Of a stretch of 64,000 nucleotides of DNA, positions 1-8,464 are shown piece by piece. The stretch is from an uncultured Oscillibacter sp. (lineage in GTDB: Bacteria; Bacillota; Clostridia; Oscillospirales; Oscillospiraceae): the NCBI GenBank assembly GCA_910583695.1, contig CAJTZL010000005.1, positions 1-64,000 on the forward strand, written 5' to 3'. The number at the start of each line of letters is the position of its first letter. Within the stretch, counting starts at the first letter, position 1. The position numbers were made by a program, and so were the translations under genes. The notes beneath the pieces are model-generated. The model saw nothing but the letters and a program-made list of their open reading frames with translations. It made no database searches and was not told the origin of the DNA.

Positions 1-270
1 GTCCTCGCCGCCAGGCGGGGACGGAGTGGGCGGAGTTTCTTCTGACGATGTGGGGGCCTGACCCCCCCTGGTCAGGCCATATCCTCCAGGGTCTGCCCTT
101 CTATCAATCGAACACCTCTTTGCGGGGGCATTCCCCTTGGCCCTCCTCCCGCCGGGACACCTCGGGCGGACTCCTCCCGGCTGCGGGAAACGGCGCCCTC
201 CTGCACCTGAAGAGGACGCCGTTTCCCCGCTTCAACACTGGAGCCGCTGAGAGGACACCGGAAGCATCCC
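1..270. other. Gene-free left edge with two perfect hairpins
   Basis: No supported gene. Two inverted repeats are visible: 9-bp arms at 1-9 and 14-22 (one G-T pair), and perfect 9-bp arms GGCCTGACC / GGTCAGGCC at 55-63 and 70-78. The second lies downstream of the TIR gene, which reads leftward, and could end its transcript, although no T-run follows. Confidence 0.5.
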
Positions 271-1164
271 CTATTTTCTTGCATCTATAAACAGGCGACT
301 GATATAAATATTCCTCGCCCAGCCGATATCCGGCCAATCGATCGGCTCTTCCAGCGACCTTTTTTGAAAGCGCACACGGTCCCCCGGCTTCAAATCCCGG
401 AATCGATAGGCTTTATAAAAAATCCAATGGCTTTCTCCCGGCTTGGGCGTATGGCCCTGAACATAAATCAGCCCGTCTATTTTATAGCACCGGTACTTCG
501 GCGACAGACCCTTCCGCACTTCACAGATGATCGCCTCACACCACCCCGCGCCGTCGGGCACAACGTATCCGCCGGTATCCGCCTCCTGCGGAGCCGGACA
601 GGCCGAAAGGCCCCCGCCCTGTTCCGCCGCCCGCTTTGCCGGAGAAGCCGTAGCCGGTGTCCCCGCCGGAGGAGCCGCGGACCGTATTCCCGCCGATTCG
701 CAGGGGCGGCTCCTTACCATCTCATTGCGCGCCTTCAGCGCCTCCTCCGCCACCCGCGCCCAGAGCTTGTCCTGCTCCAACTCGGAGAGCTCACACACGG
801 GCTTGTCCGGGCTGTTTGCCGTTTGCAGCCTGTTCAGGGTCTCGATGGACTGAAATACGCAGGGGTTGATGATCACCGGAATGATCCACAGCTCCCCCCG
901 CTTCCAGGCCTCCAGGCACAGCGGAAGCTCCGCCCTTGTAACGTAGTCGGAGGCCAGATAGTCCTTTGAAATCAGCAGCACCGCCGCCGCGGCCCTCTGA
1001 ATCGCCTGCGCAATGTCATGATCCCATTGGCTTCCCGTCTCAATCTGTTCGTCGCACCACACGCCGATTCCGGAAAAATTGCACAGCCCGCACAAATGCT
1101 TCTTCGCCCGGTCCTTGTAATGGCGGTCCTCCCGGCAGTAGCTGATGAAAATCTGATCTCTCAT
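271..1164 (-). CDS. TIR-domain protein with a C-terminal cold-shock/OB-like domain
   Basis: The protein is 297 aa. Residues 3-140 form a TIR domain: an opening strand QIFISYCRED, a VWCDEQIETG segment, and the SKDYLASDYVTRAEL helix in which E79 sits at the place of the catalytic glutamate of NAD-cleaving TIRs. Residues 145-200 are a low-complexity Ala/Pro/Glu linker. Residues 200-297 (VRKGLSPKYRCYKID, then FRDLKPGDRVRFQ, then ARNIYIS) resemble a cold-shock or OB fold in strand order; that is my inference, not a confirmed match. Bacterial TIR proteins are commonly NADases of anti-phage systems, but no partner gene is adjacent. The gene is divergent from the replication initiator, so it is probably plasmid or island cargo. 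TIR assignment is firm; function is not. Confidence 0.85.
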   Translation of the reverse strand: MRDQIFISYCREDRHYKDRAKKHLCGLCNFSGIGVWCDEQIETGSQWDHDIAQAIQRAAAAVLLISKDYLASDYVTRAELPLCLEAWKRGELWIIPVIINPCVFQSIETLNRLQTANSPDKPVCELSELEQDKLWARVAEEALKARNEMVRSRPCESAGIRSAAPPAGTPATASPAKRAAEQGGGLSACPAPQEADTGGYVVPDGAGWCEAIICEVRKGLSPKYRCYKIDGLIYVQGHTPKPGESHWIFYKAYRFRDLKPGDRVRFQKRSLEEPIDWPDIGWARNIYISRLFIDARK

Positions 1165-1346
1165 AACGGCACCTCACACGCGTTTCCGTTCCCGCCAACC
1201 GGCGGCTCTGGCGTCATTATACCACCAAAGGGCTCCCCTGTCACCCGTTTCCGGCAAAAAACCGCCCTGCGCCCCGGCTTTCCGGGGCCTCTCCGCCGCG
1301 CGGAACCGCCCGCCGGGCCCTCCATGCGGAAAATCCGCCGCCGGGG

Positions 1347-1360
1347 GCACGGTTCCGTGC
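1347..1360. repeat. Palindrome in the divergent TIR/rep intergenic region
   Basis: GCACGGTTCCGTGC is a perfect palindrome 50 bp before the replication initiator, followed by an A/T run. A second hairpin, CCCCGG-CTTT-CCGGGG, lies near 1276-1291. Either could be an operator or part of an old origin; nothing decides this. Confidence 0.35.
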
Positions 1361-1410
1361 AATTTTTCCAAAGGGGCCCCCTAAAGGAAACCGGAATCAA
1401 GGAGGCGCTT

Positions 1411-2427
1411 ATGACCTTTCAGACGGATTACTTTTACGGAGCCCGGGAGAGCCGCTTCCGCTTCTACCGCATCCCCAAGGCTCTGCTGGACGGCGGCCTC
1501 TCCCTGGAGGCCGCGGCCCTTTACGGCCTGATGCTGGACCGGGTGGGGCTGTCCGCCGGGAACGGCTGGACGGACTCCCGGGGCCGGGTGTTCATCTACT
1601 TCACCCTGAAGGAGGTGCAGAGCCGCCTCCGCTGCGGCCACAACCGGGCCACCGCCTTCCTGCGGGAGCTGGAGCGCGCCGGCCTGATCGAGCGCAGGCG
1701 CCAGGGGCTGGGCAGGCCTGCGAAAATCTACGTTCGGAGCCTCTCCGGCGGCGAAGACGCCGCCCCGGAAGGCCCGTCCGGCGAAGACGCCGCCCCGGCG
1801 GAGGAAACCGCCCCCCGGGAGAACGCCTCTTGTCAGGCGCTTTTTTCTGCGCCGGGGGAGGCGGTCCAAGGGGCCCCCTCCCGGCAGTCCGGAGCGCCCG
1901 GGGCGGGCGGCTCGGGCTGCCCGCAGGAGGCGGCAAATGAGACGGAGAAGAATGAAACGGAGAAGAGAGAGCCCCATCCCATCCTCCCCCCGTCCCCCCG
2001 CGGCTCCCGGCGCTCCGGCAGACGGGGGCGGATGGATGAGAGACGATGGGTCCGGGAAGCCATCCGGGAGAACATCGGCTATGAGGACCTGATCTGGGAC
2101 CACCCCGCCGACCTTGCGCTCTTTGACGGCTATGTGGAGCTGATGACGGAGGCCGCCTGTTCCCCCAACAAGACCGTCCGCATCTGCGGGCAGGACCTGC
2201 CGCGGGAGGCAGTCCGGAGCCGCTTTTTGAAGCTGGGGCGGGAGCACGTGCTCTACGTCCGGGACTGTCTGGGCCGTGTGAGCACCCCCGTGGGGAACAT
2301 CAAGGCCTATCTCCTGGCGGCGCTGTACAACGCCCCGGTGACGATGGACCAGTACTACGCCGCCCTGGTCAGCTCCGACTTCGCGCAGGCAGAGGGCCGC
2401 AGCCCCCGGGGACGGCCGGAGCGGTGA
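1411..2427 (+). CDS. Replication initiator protein A family protein (RepA N-terminal plus DUF6017-like C-terminal part)
   Basis: The start ATG at 1411 follows AAGGAGG; the open frame continues upstream but has no better site. The N-terminal ~110 aa (FRFYRIPKALLDGG, ALYGLMLDRVGLS, VFIYFTLKEVQSRL, HNRATAFLRELERAGLIER) are the winged-helix RepA_N initiator typical of Clostridia plasmids and ICEs. A Pro/Ala/Glu-rich linker follows. The C-terminal ~125 aa (REAIRENIGYEDLIWD, FDGYVELMTEAACS, VRSRFLKLGREHVLYVRDCL, NIKAYLLAALYNAP) match the C-terminal region usual in this family. At 338 aa it appears complete, unlike the two decayed homologues at 36.4 and 45.5 kb. No other plasmid genes flank it on the right, so it is likely a remnant of an integrated element. 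Confidence 0.85.
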   Translation: MTFQTDYFYGARESRFRFYRIPKALLDGGLSLEAAALYGLMLDRVGLSAGNGWTDSRGRVFIYFTLKEVQSRLRCGHNRATAFLRELERAGLIERRRQGLGRPAKIYVRSLSGGEDAAPEGPSGEDAAPAEETAPRENASCQALFSAPGEAVQGAPSRQSGAPGAGGSGCPQEAANETEKNETEKREPHPILPPSPRGSRRSGRRGRMDERRWVREAIRENIGYEDLIWDHPADLALFDGYVELMTEAACSPNKTVRICGQDLPREAVRSRFLKLGREHVLYVRDCLGRVSTPVGNIKAYLLAALYNAPVTMDQYYAALVSSDFAQAEGRSPRGRPER

Positions 2428-2552
2428 CAGGCCGCCATGGGGCCTGTCCCATTCGGAGATGGTATGCGGGGGGCGGGCTCTGCCCCCATGCCTCCCCACA
2501 GCATGCGCAAGCGGACACGCCATGCCCCGGTTTGCATTTCCGCCCCGCCTGT

Positions 2553-2570
2553 GGTATCGTATGGGATACC
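2553..2570. promoter_or_regulatory. Inverted repeat upstream of yaaA
   Basis: GGTATC and GATACC form perfect 6-bp arms around a 6-nt centre, 55 bp before the yaaA start. It is a possible operator; no regulator can be assigned. Confidence 0.3.
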
Positions 2571-2625
2571 GCCCGGGGCCGGGAGACGGCCCGGCTCCCC
2601 GGGACCGGCGCAAGGAGGGATTTTC

Positions 2626-3372
2626 ATGCGCATCATCATCGCCCCGGCAAAGAACATGCTTGTGGACACGGACAGCTTCCCCGTGGACGGCCTGCCCCGG
2701 TTCCTGGATCGGACGGAGCGGCTGAAGGCGGCCCTCCAGGCCATGTCCCCCCAGGAGCTCCAGGCCCTCTGGAAGTGCAGCGGCGCCATCGCCCGGCAAA
2801 ACGTGGAGCGGCTGGCCCGCATGGACCTGCGCCGGGGCCTCACCCCCGCCCTGCTGGCTTACAAGGGCATCCAGTACCGCTATATGGCCCCCGGCGTGAT
2901 GGAGGCGGCGCAGCTGGACTACCTCCGGGAGCACCTGCGCATCCTCTCGGGCTTCTACGGGCTGCTGCGGCCCTTTGACGGCGTGACGCCCTACCGGCTG
3001 GAGATGCAGGCCCGGCTGGCGGCGGAGGGGTTCCGGGACCTCTACGGCTTCTGGGGCGGCCTTCCCGCCGGGCAGCTGGCGGCGGAGACGGACTGCGTGC
3101 TCAATCTGGCCTCCCGGGAGTACGCCAGGGCGGTGAAGCCCCATCTGCCCCCCTCCGTCCGCTTTGTCACCTGCGTCTTCGGGGAGCGGGCGGGGGACCG
3201 GGTGGTGGAAAAGGGCGTCCGGTGCAAAATGGCCCGGGGGCAGATGGTCCGCTGGCTGGCGGAGAACCGGATCACCAGCCCGGAGGACCTCCCGGCCTTC
3301 GACCAGCTGGGCTGCCGCTTCCAGCCGCCGCTGTCGGCGGAGGACCGCCTGGTGTTCCTCCGGGAGGCATGA
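2626..3372 (+). CDS. yaaA: Peroxide stress protein YaaA
   Basis: The protein is 248 aa and begins MRIIIAPAKNM. Family landmarks are ALLAYKGIQYRYM, RILSGFYGLLRPFDGVTPYRLEM, LNLASREYARAV and the C-terminal RVVEKGVRCKMARGQMVRW. YaaA (DUF328) limits free iron and DNA damage during peroxide stress in E. coli. The start at 2626 is chosen for the AAGGAGGG 8 nt upstream; the open frame extends further upstream without a site. It is monocistronic and ends at a bidirectional terminator shared with the convergent thioesterase. Confidence 0.93.
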   Translation: MRIIIAPAKNMLVDTDSFPVDGLPRFLDRTERLKAALQAMSPQELQALWKCSGAIARQNVERLARMDLRRGLTPALLAYKGIQYRYMAPGVMEAAQLDYLREHLRILSGFYGLLRPFDGVTPYRLEMQARLAAEGFRDLYGFWGGLPAGQLAAETDCVLNLASREYARAVKPHLPPSVRFVTCVFGERAGDRVVEKGVRCKMARGQMVRWLAENRITSPEDLPAFDQLGCRFQPPLSAEDRLVFLREA

Positions 3373-3409
3373 AAAACGGCCCTCCGCAGCCGGTGCGAAA
3401 GGCCGTTTT
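3373..3409. terminator. Bidirectional terminator between yaaA and thioesterase
   Basis: Arms AAAACGGCC (3373-3381) and GGCCGTTTT (3401-3409) carry A and T runs on either side, so the hairpin can end both convergent genes. Confidence 0.75.
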
Positions 3410-3417
3410 CCAAAAAG

Positions 3418-4164
3418 TCAGAACACGCACAGGGCCGTGAAGCAGGAGCCCCGGGGCCCCAGGCCCTCCACAAAATAGCCCGTCTCCCCCCGGCAGCCCT
3501 CCAGCCGGAGGACATCCCCCAGGACGGCCTCCCGGCTGTAGTTGATCTGAAACTCCCGGGGGACCCGGGTCTGCAGGTCCTCCGGCAGGGCGTCCCAGAT
3601 GATGTCGCCGTAGTTCCCGCTGAACAGGTGCCCGTTGCCGTCCAGGTCGGACCAGCGGACCGTCCGGGTCCCCAGGTCCTCCCGCCCCTCCCTGGGAAGG
3701 ACGATCTTCCGCGTCTCCGGGCAGTCCAGGGGCCGGTCCGAGGACAGCAGGGGTTTGGCGGTGAAGGCCGAGGGCCGCAGAATCTTCCGGGTGACGGGGT
3801 CCACCAGAATCCAGTCCGTCCGGGCGGAAACCCGGAGGCGGCCCTCCCGGTCCCGCATCTCGTAGTTCCGCCCCATGTGGGCGGCCCTGGGCCCCGCCTC
3901 CCAGGTGGTGATGCCCAGCACGTCCCGGGCCCGGGGGCAGTCGTGGATGCGGAGGGCCGCCCGGGAGAGGAGAAACACCTTCCGGTTGGCCCAGAGGAGC
4001 TCGTGAGTCAGGCCCCGGGCGTCGTAGTCGTACCCGGCGAAGGCCCCCAGGCGGCTCAAAAGGGCCGCCACCCGGACCCGCTGCTCCCGGTCGCAGTCCC
4101 AAAAGACCAGCTCCTCCTGGCGGAAATAGCCGTTTTCATAGAGCTCCTGTCTGAAATCTTCCAT
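3418..4164 (-). CDS. Acyl-ACP thioesterase
   Basis: The protein is 248 aa and resembles bacterial FatA/FatB-type acyl-ACP thioesterases, which release fatty acids from ACP in the cytoplasm. It has two hot-dog halves: THELLWANRKVFLLSRAALRI, then ISTW-type ITTWEAGPRAAHMGRNYEM, WILVDPVTRKILRP, and a second half with WSDLDGNGHLFSGNYGDIIWDALP. The D-x-N-x-H motif (DLDGNGHL) carries the conserved Asn/His. The ATG at 4164 is preferred; an in-frame ATG at 4191 would overlap the upstream exporter gene and is less likely. The gene follows the exporter pair closely and may be cotranscribed. Confidence 0.85.
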   Translation of the reverse strand: MEDFRQELYENGYFRQEELVFWDCDREQRVRVAALLSRLGAFAGYDYDARGLTHELLWANRKVFLLSRAALRIHDCPRARDVLGITTWEAGPRAAHMGRNYEMRDREGRLRVSARTDWILVDPVTRKILRPSAFTAKPLLSSDRPLDCPETRKIVLPREGREDLGTRTVRWSDLDGNGHLFSGNYGDIIWDALPEDLQTRVPREFQINYSREAVLGDVLRLEGCRGETGYFVEGLGPRGSCFTALCVF

Positions 4165-4187
4165 GGCAAAATCCCATCCTCCGTTGT

Positions 4188-4634
4188 TCACTTCTTCGGC
4201 GGGCGGAGCCGGGGCGCCAGGGCCCGGAACACCGACGAGGCCAGCATGGCCCCCACCGCCAGGGCCGCCGCCATGCCGAAGGTGTGCAGCAGCGTGCGGA
4301 GGAAGGCGTCCGTCTCCCCCGCCGCTCCGTGGCGCATGGCGTAGTAAATTCCCCCGCCGGGCACCAGGGGCAGCAGGGCCACCAGCACATAGCCCGTCAC
4401 CGGGCAGCGCCGGACCCGGCTCATCACCTCGGCAAACACGCCGATGGCCGCCGCCGCCAGGAAGGCCGCCGGAATGGTCTTTCCCCCCAGCAGGTACACC
4501 AGCCAGCCCAGGGCCCCGCCCGCCCCGGCGATGAGCTTCCCCGCGCCGTGGATGTTGAACATCTGCGTAAAGCCCACGCAGGCCAGAAAGGCGCAGAGGC
4601 AGGGCAGGGCGTAGTCCAGCAATACCGTCTCCAT
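4188..4634 (-). CDS. Threonine/serine exporter family protein, small half (YjjB/ThrE_2-like)
   Basis: The protein is 148 aa with about four or five predicted membrane helices (LLDYALPCLCAFLACVGF, LIAGAGGALGWLVYLLG, IPAAFLAAAAIGVFAEV, GYVLVALLPLVPGGGIYY, FGMAAALAVGAMLASSVF). The LPLVPGGGIYY signature is typical of the DUF3815/ThrE C-terminal half. Its partner lies 10 nt upstream. In many Firmicutes the ThrE exporter is split into two such proteins, which together export threonine or serine or related small metabolites. Substrate is inferred from family only. Confidence 0.85.
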   Translation of the reverse strand: METVLLDYALPCLCAFLACVGFTQMFNIHGAGKLIAGAGGALGWLVYLLGGKTIPAAFLAAAAIGVFAEVMSRVRRCPVTGYVLVALLPLVPGGGIYYAMRHGAAGETDAFLRTLLHTFGMAAALAVGAMLASSVFRALAPRLRPPKK

Positions 4635-4644
4635 GCCGCCCTCC

Positions 4645-5406
4645 TTACCAGAATCCGCCCAGGGCCTGTCCTGCCGCCGCCCCCAGGGCGATGGCGGAGG
4701 CCGCCAGAATCGCGTCCGCCGTGCGGCTCAGGGCGGAGAAGGTGTCCCCCGCCATGATCTCCCGCATGGCGTTGGTCAGGGCCACGCCGGGGACCAGCAC
4801 CATCAGCGCGGAGATGGTGACGGTGTCCACGCTCTCCCCCAGCCCCGCCTCCACCAGCACCAGGGCCAGAAAGGCCGCCAGGGCGCTGCACACCGCCGTG
4901 CGGAAAAAGCCGTTGGCCCCCAGGAGCCTCCCCCCATAGAGGAGGCACGCGCCTGCCGCCAGCCCGCAGAGGAAGGCGCACGCCGCGTCCCGCGGCCCGC
5001 CGCCGAAGAGCGGGGCGAAGAAGGCGGGCGCCGCGCCGTAGCCCAGCAGCACCTTCCGGGGGGAGTACCGGGGGACGCCCGTCCCCAGGGCGGCCACCTC
5101 CGCCAGGGCCTCGTCCAGAGGCGGCCGCCTTGCGCAGAGGCGGCGGCAGAGGCCGTTGCACCGCTCCAGCAGCTCGATGTCCGTGCCGTGGAGGGGAACC
5201 CGGCGCATCCGGGTGACGGGGCGCCCCTGGGGCGTGACCACGCTGACGATCAGGCAGTTGGGAATGGCGAAGACCTCCGGGGCCTCCAGCCCGTAGGCGC
5301 AGAGGAGCCGCCGGACGGACTCCTCCGCCCGGTAGATTTCCCCGCCGCTGTACATCAGCTGATACCCCAGCTCCGCCGCCATGTTCAGCAGCTTCTCGTA
5401 GTCCAT
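4645..5406 (-). CDS. Threonine/serine exporter family protein, large half (YjjP/ThrE-like)
   Basis: The protein is 253 aa. A soluble N-terminal region (GYQLMYSGGEIYRAEESVRRLL, IPNCLIVSVVTP) matches DUF1212/ThrE. It is followed by about five membrane helices, including VLVPGVALTNAMREIMAGDTFS, the conserved family motif. It forms a pair with the 148-aa half immediately downstream. The start ATG at 5406 lies 3 nt after the end of the SUFU-domain gene, suggesting one operon. Confidence 0.87.
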   Translation of the reverse strand: MDYEKLLNMAAELGYQLMYSGGEIYRAEESVRRLLCAYGLEAPEVFAIPNCLIVSVVTPQGRPVTRMRRVPLHGTDIELLERCNGLCRRLCARRPPLDEALAEVAALGTGVPRYSPRKVLLGYGAAPAFFAPLFGGGPRDAACAFLCGLAAGACLLYGGRLLGANGFFRTAVCSALAAFLALVLVEAGLGESVDTVTISALMVLVPGVALTNAMREIMAGDTFSALSRTADAILAASAIALGAAAGQALGGFW

Positions 5407-5409
5407 GGC

Positions 5410-6219
5410 CTAGTCCAGAACCTCCTGAAAGTCCGCGCAGAGGTTGGGCCGGTGCACATCCAGCACAATGGGGAGCTTCCCCTCGGAAAAGCGCCGGCTC
5501 AGGCCCTCCATGCCGTACTTCAGCTTGTACTCGATTTCCTCCTTATAGGCGGGAATCAGCATGTAGAAGCGGATGGTCTTCCCGTCCTCCGTGGTCAGCT
5601 CCGGCACCAGGGAGAGGCTGTCCAGCACCGCGCCGCCAAAGCCCAGCCCGTCGCAGACGGGGGCGTAGTCCGGCCCGTTGGGGATGGTGTGCCCCCAGCC
5701 CAGCCAGGTCTTGTACTCGTGGGGGAAGCGGGCCAGGAATTTCAGCATCTGAATGGGCCAGAACCGCTCATAGGGCAGGTCCCCGGAGCTGCTCCCCGCC
5801 CTGCCCAGGTCCCAGTCCCCGGGGAGGAGCATGTACAGCTCCGCGTACTTCCACTCCTCCGGGTCCGTGATCTCCTCCGGCAGGCTCATGGGCAGGTCGC
5901 TCATGCCGGTGGTGTAGAGGAGCGTGCAGTCCCCCTTGGGGGCGTGGAGGACGTGGACATCAATGTGGACCAGATCGCTGAGGAGCTCGTGATAGACGAA
6001 GCCCTCCCAGCCCGGGAAAATCTCCCCCATGTGCGCTTCAACGGCCTCCGTGGAGACGCACACCTCCTCCGGGGGGCGGAAGCCCTGGTCCTCCGGCGTC
6101 TGGTAGCGGTAGACGGCGGAGCCGCCGGGGGTGTACTCCTCCGTCTCCGGGGCCGTGCCCTCCCGATGGGGCCGGGCGGGGGCCTCTTTCTTCTTCTTGA
6201 ATCTGTCCAGGAATCCCAT
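5410..6219 (-). CDS. Suppressor-of-fused (SUFU) domain protein
   Basis: The protein is 269 aa, starting MGFLDRFKKKKEA at 6219 after AAGGAGGG; the frame upstream lacks a ribosome site. A charged, probably disordered N-terminus of ~40 aa precedes a SUFU-like domain (VSTEAVEAHMGEIFPG, DIDVHVL-type HIDVHVLHAPK, LLYTTGMSDLPMSLP, EWKYAELYMLLPGDW, LIPAYKEEIEYKLKYG). Bacterial SUFU proteins often act as immunity or unknown cytoplasmic proteins; no toxin is adjacent. It is the first gene of a likely four-gene minus-strand unit with the exporter halves and thioesterase. Confidence 0.8.
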   Translation of the reverse strand: MGFLDRFKKKKEAPARPHREGTAPETEEYTPGGSAVYRYQTPEDQGFRPPEEVCVSTEAVEAHMGEIFPGWEGFVYHELLSDLVHIDVHVLHAPKGDCTLLYTTGMSDLPMSLPEEITDPEEWKYAELYMLLPGDWDLGRAGSSSGDLPYERFWPIQMLKFLARFPHEYKTWLGWGHTIPNGPDYAPVCDGLGFGGAVLDSLSLVPELTTEDGKTIRFYMLIPAYKEEIEYKLKYGMEGLSRRFSEGKLPIVLDVHRPNLCADFQEVLD

Positions 6220-6289
6220 AATGGAACCCTCCTTGCAAGCGTTTCGGAATTGTCCTCTCCATTCTACTCCTTTTTCAGGCCGCGGGCAA

Positions 6290-6318
6290 TTGTTTTTTCT
6301 CCGCAGATGCGGTACAAT
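6290..6318 (+). promoter_or_regulatory. Sigma-70-type promoter of exonuclease III gene
   Basis: TTGTTT (6290-6295) and TACAAT (6313-6318) are 17 bp apart, about 40 bp before the ATG. Confidence 0.6.
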
Positions 6319-6358
6319 AGAGCCCATCCACAATCTCAGATTCAAACGAGGTGCTTTT

Positions 6359-7117
6359 ATGAAACTGGTTTCCTGGAACGTCAACGGCCTCCGGGCCTGC
6401 CTGAAAAAGGGCTTTCTGGATTTCTGCGCCTTTGCCGGCGCGGATGTGATCTGCCTCCAAGAGACGAAGATGCGGCCGGAGCAGGCGGAGTTCGACCTCC
6501 CCGGCTACCTCCGCTTCTGGAACAGCGCGGACAAGGCGGGCTACTCCGGCACCGCCGTCTTCACCCGGAGGGAGCCGCTGAAGGTCACCTGTGACTTCGG
6601 CATCGACGAGCACCGCCACGAGGGGCGGGTCATCACGGCGGAGTTTGCGGAGTTCTATCTGGTCTGCTGCTACACCCCCAACTCCAAGGACCAGCTCCTC
6701 CGCCTGGACTACCGGATGGCCTGGGAGGACGACCTGCGGGACTACCTCTGCGAGCTGGACGCGGTGAAGCCGGTGGTCTACTGCGGAGATCTGAACGTGG
6801 CCCACCAGGAGATCGACCTGAAAAACCCCGGCCCCAACCGCCGGAACCCCGGCTTCACCGACGAGGAGCGGGAGAAGCTGACAAAGCTCCTGGAGGCGGG
6901 CTTCGTGGACAGCTTCCGGGCCCTGCACCCGGACAAGACCGGGGCCTACTCCTGGTGGAGCTACCGGGGCCGGGCCCGGGAGAACAACACCGGCTGGAGA
7001 ATCGACTACTTCATCGTCTCGGAGCGCCTCCGCAGCCGGATCCGGAACGCCGACATCTGGAGCGAAGTCCACGGCAGCGACCACTGCCCCGTGGTGCTGG
7101 AGCTGGCGGAGGAATAA
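6359..7117 (+). CDS. xth: Exodeoxyribonuclease III / AP endonuclease
   Basis: The protein is 252 aa with the full EEP-nuclease motif set: MKLVSWNVNGLRACL, ICLQETKM (metal-binding Glu), YSGTAVFTR, YCGDLNVAHQEIDLKNPGPNRRNPGFTDEER, SWWSYRGRARENNTGWRIDYF and the terminal GSDHCPVVLEL (catalytic Asp/His). It removes abasic sites and 3' blocks in base-excision repair. The start at 6359 follows a short gap from the promoter; the open frame runs further upstream in the leader of the divergent SUFU gene, without support. Confidence 0.95.
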   Translation: MKLVSWNVNGLRACLKKGFLDFCAFAGADVICLQETKMRPEQAEFDLPGYLRFWNSADKAGYSGTAVFTRREPLKVTCDFGIDEHRHEGRVITAEFAEFYLVCCYTPNSKDQLLRLDYRMAWEDDLRDYLCELDAVKPVVYCGDLNVAHQEIDLKNPGPNRRNPGFTDEEREKLTKLLEAGFVDSFRALHPDKTGAYSWWSYRGRARENNTGWRIDYFIVSERLRSRIRNADIWSEVHGSDHCPVVLELAEE

Positions 7118-7127
7118 GGGATGCGGC

Positions 7128-7151
7128 AGAGGAGGGGCAAGCCCCTCCTCT
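7128..7151. terminator. Bidirectional terminator between exonuclease III and htrA
   Basis: Perfect 11-bp arms (7128-7138 and 7141-7151, AGAGGAGGGGC and its complement) with a 2-nt loop separate two convergent genes. Confidence 0.75.
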
Positions 7152-7162
7152 TTGCGTTCTTG

Positions 7163-8458
7163 TCACTCCGCCGCCTCGTCCAGCTCCAGGACGGCCTCCA
7201 CCGTCTCCCCTCCCCGCCGGAGGGTCAGGGTCAGCGTGTCCCCCACGTAGAGGGTCCGCCGGACCCGGAAGAGGTCCTGGGTGTTTTCAACGGCCTGCCC
7301 CTGGGCGGCAACGATATAGTCCCCCTCCCGGACGCCCGCCCGCTGGGCGGCGGTGCCGGGGTCCACGATTTTCACCAGCAGGCCCTCCGCATCCGTGACC
7401 ACCTGGACGCCCAGCCTGGGCTCCGGCCGGACCTCTCCCCATTTCAGAAGGTCGTTGACAATCCGCTCCAGCTGGGCGGAGGGGATGGCGAAGCCCAGGC
7501 CCTCCACGCTGTCCCGGTTCCAGTCGGACATATACTTGGCCACGTTGATGCCCACCACCTGGCCCCGGTCGCTGATGAGGGGCCCGCCGGAGTTGCCGGA
7601 GTTCAGCGCGGCGTTGGTCTGGAGGAGGGTCATGGTCCGGCCCTCCACCTCGATGTCCCGGTCAATGGCGGAGATGATGCCGTTGGTCAGGGTTCCCCGG
7701 AGCCGCCGGGGCGCGCCGATGGCGTAGACCGGGTCCCCCACCTCCAGCTGCTCCGAGTCCCCGAAGGGGGCGGAGGGCAGGGCGGGCAGAGGCATCAGGG
7801 CCAGCTCCTCCGGGGGGACCTTCAGCACCGCCAGATCGCTGTTCTCGTCCCCCGCCACAAAGCACACGTCCAGGGAATAGCCGCTGTCCAGGGTGACGTA
7901 GCACTCGCTGCCTCCCCGGACCACGTGGTGGTTGGTGAGGATGTAGCCGTCCTCCGAGAAGATGACGCCGGTGCCGATGGACACGCCCTCCCCCGTGAGG
8001 CACTGGACCGTCACCACCGCCGGGTTCAGCCGCCGGTAGACCTCCTGGGCCGTCAGAATCTCTCCCGGTTCCCGGGAGACGGCAAGCCCCGCCCCCTGGT
8101 CCACGGGCCAGGAGGGAATGGTGATCTCCGTCCGCTCATGGACCACGATTTCCGTCTCCGGCCGGAGCTGGTCCCGCAGAACCTCCACGGCCTTGGCCGC
8201 CGCCGTCAGCCCCACCAGAAGCCCCACGCAGAGGAAAAAGCAGTAGAGCCCGTACCTGCGGCTCCGGGCCTTGGGGCGGGGCCTGTCCGCCCGCCTGCCG
8301 GGGACCGGGCGGCGGTAAACCTCCACCACCTCCCGGCGGTCCGGCTGGCGGTAAACCTCGATGATCTCCCGGGGGTCCCGGGCCTCCCGGCGGAGGGGGG
8401 GGCGGTAAACCTCCACAATCTCGCCGGGCAGCCGCCCGGCCTGTTCACGTTCTCCCAT
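7163..8458 (-). CDS. Membrane-anchored HtrA/DegP-type serine protease (S1C) with PDZ domain
   Basis: The protein is 431 aa. The cytoplasmic tail, residues 1-68, contains three EVYR-P repeats. One membrane helix follows (about 69-90), then a trypsin-like domain with the catalytic triad H178 (LTNHHVV), D208 (NSDLAVLKV) and S290 (GNSGGPL), then a PDZ domain (about 335-425). HtrA proteases degrade misfolded envelope proteins. The start lies 6 nt after the end of the sensor kinase gene, and the response regulator is first in the unit; this matches secretion-stress operons such as CssRS/HtrA. Confidence 0.92.
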   Translation of the reverse strand: MGEREQAGRLPGEIVEVYRPPLRREARDPREIIEVYRQPDRREVVEVYRRPVPGRRADRPRPKARSRRYGLYCFFLCVGLLVGLTAAAKAVEVLRDQLRPETEIVVHERTEITIPSWPVDQGAGLAVSREPGEILTAQEVYRRLNPAVVTVQCLTGEGVSIGTGVIFSEDGYILTNHHVVRGGSECYVTLDSGYSLDVCFVAGDENSDLAVLKVPPEELALMPLPALPSAPFGDSEQLEVGDPVYAIGAPRRLRGTLTNGIISAIDRDIEVEGRTMTLLQTNAALNSGNSGGPLISDRGQVVGINVAKYMSDWNRDSVEGLGFAIPSAQLERIVNDLLKWGEVRPEPRLGVQVVTDAEGLLVKIVDPGTAAQRAGVREGDYIVAAQGQAVENTQDLFRVRRTLYVGDTLTLTLRRGGETVEAVLELDEAAE

Positions 8459-8464
8459 GCTGCC

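Noticed and set aside
1381..3144. 587-codon minus-strand frame
   Set aside because: Shadow of the RepA and YaaA genes in GC-rich DNA; low-complexity composition.
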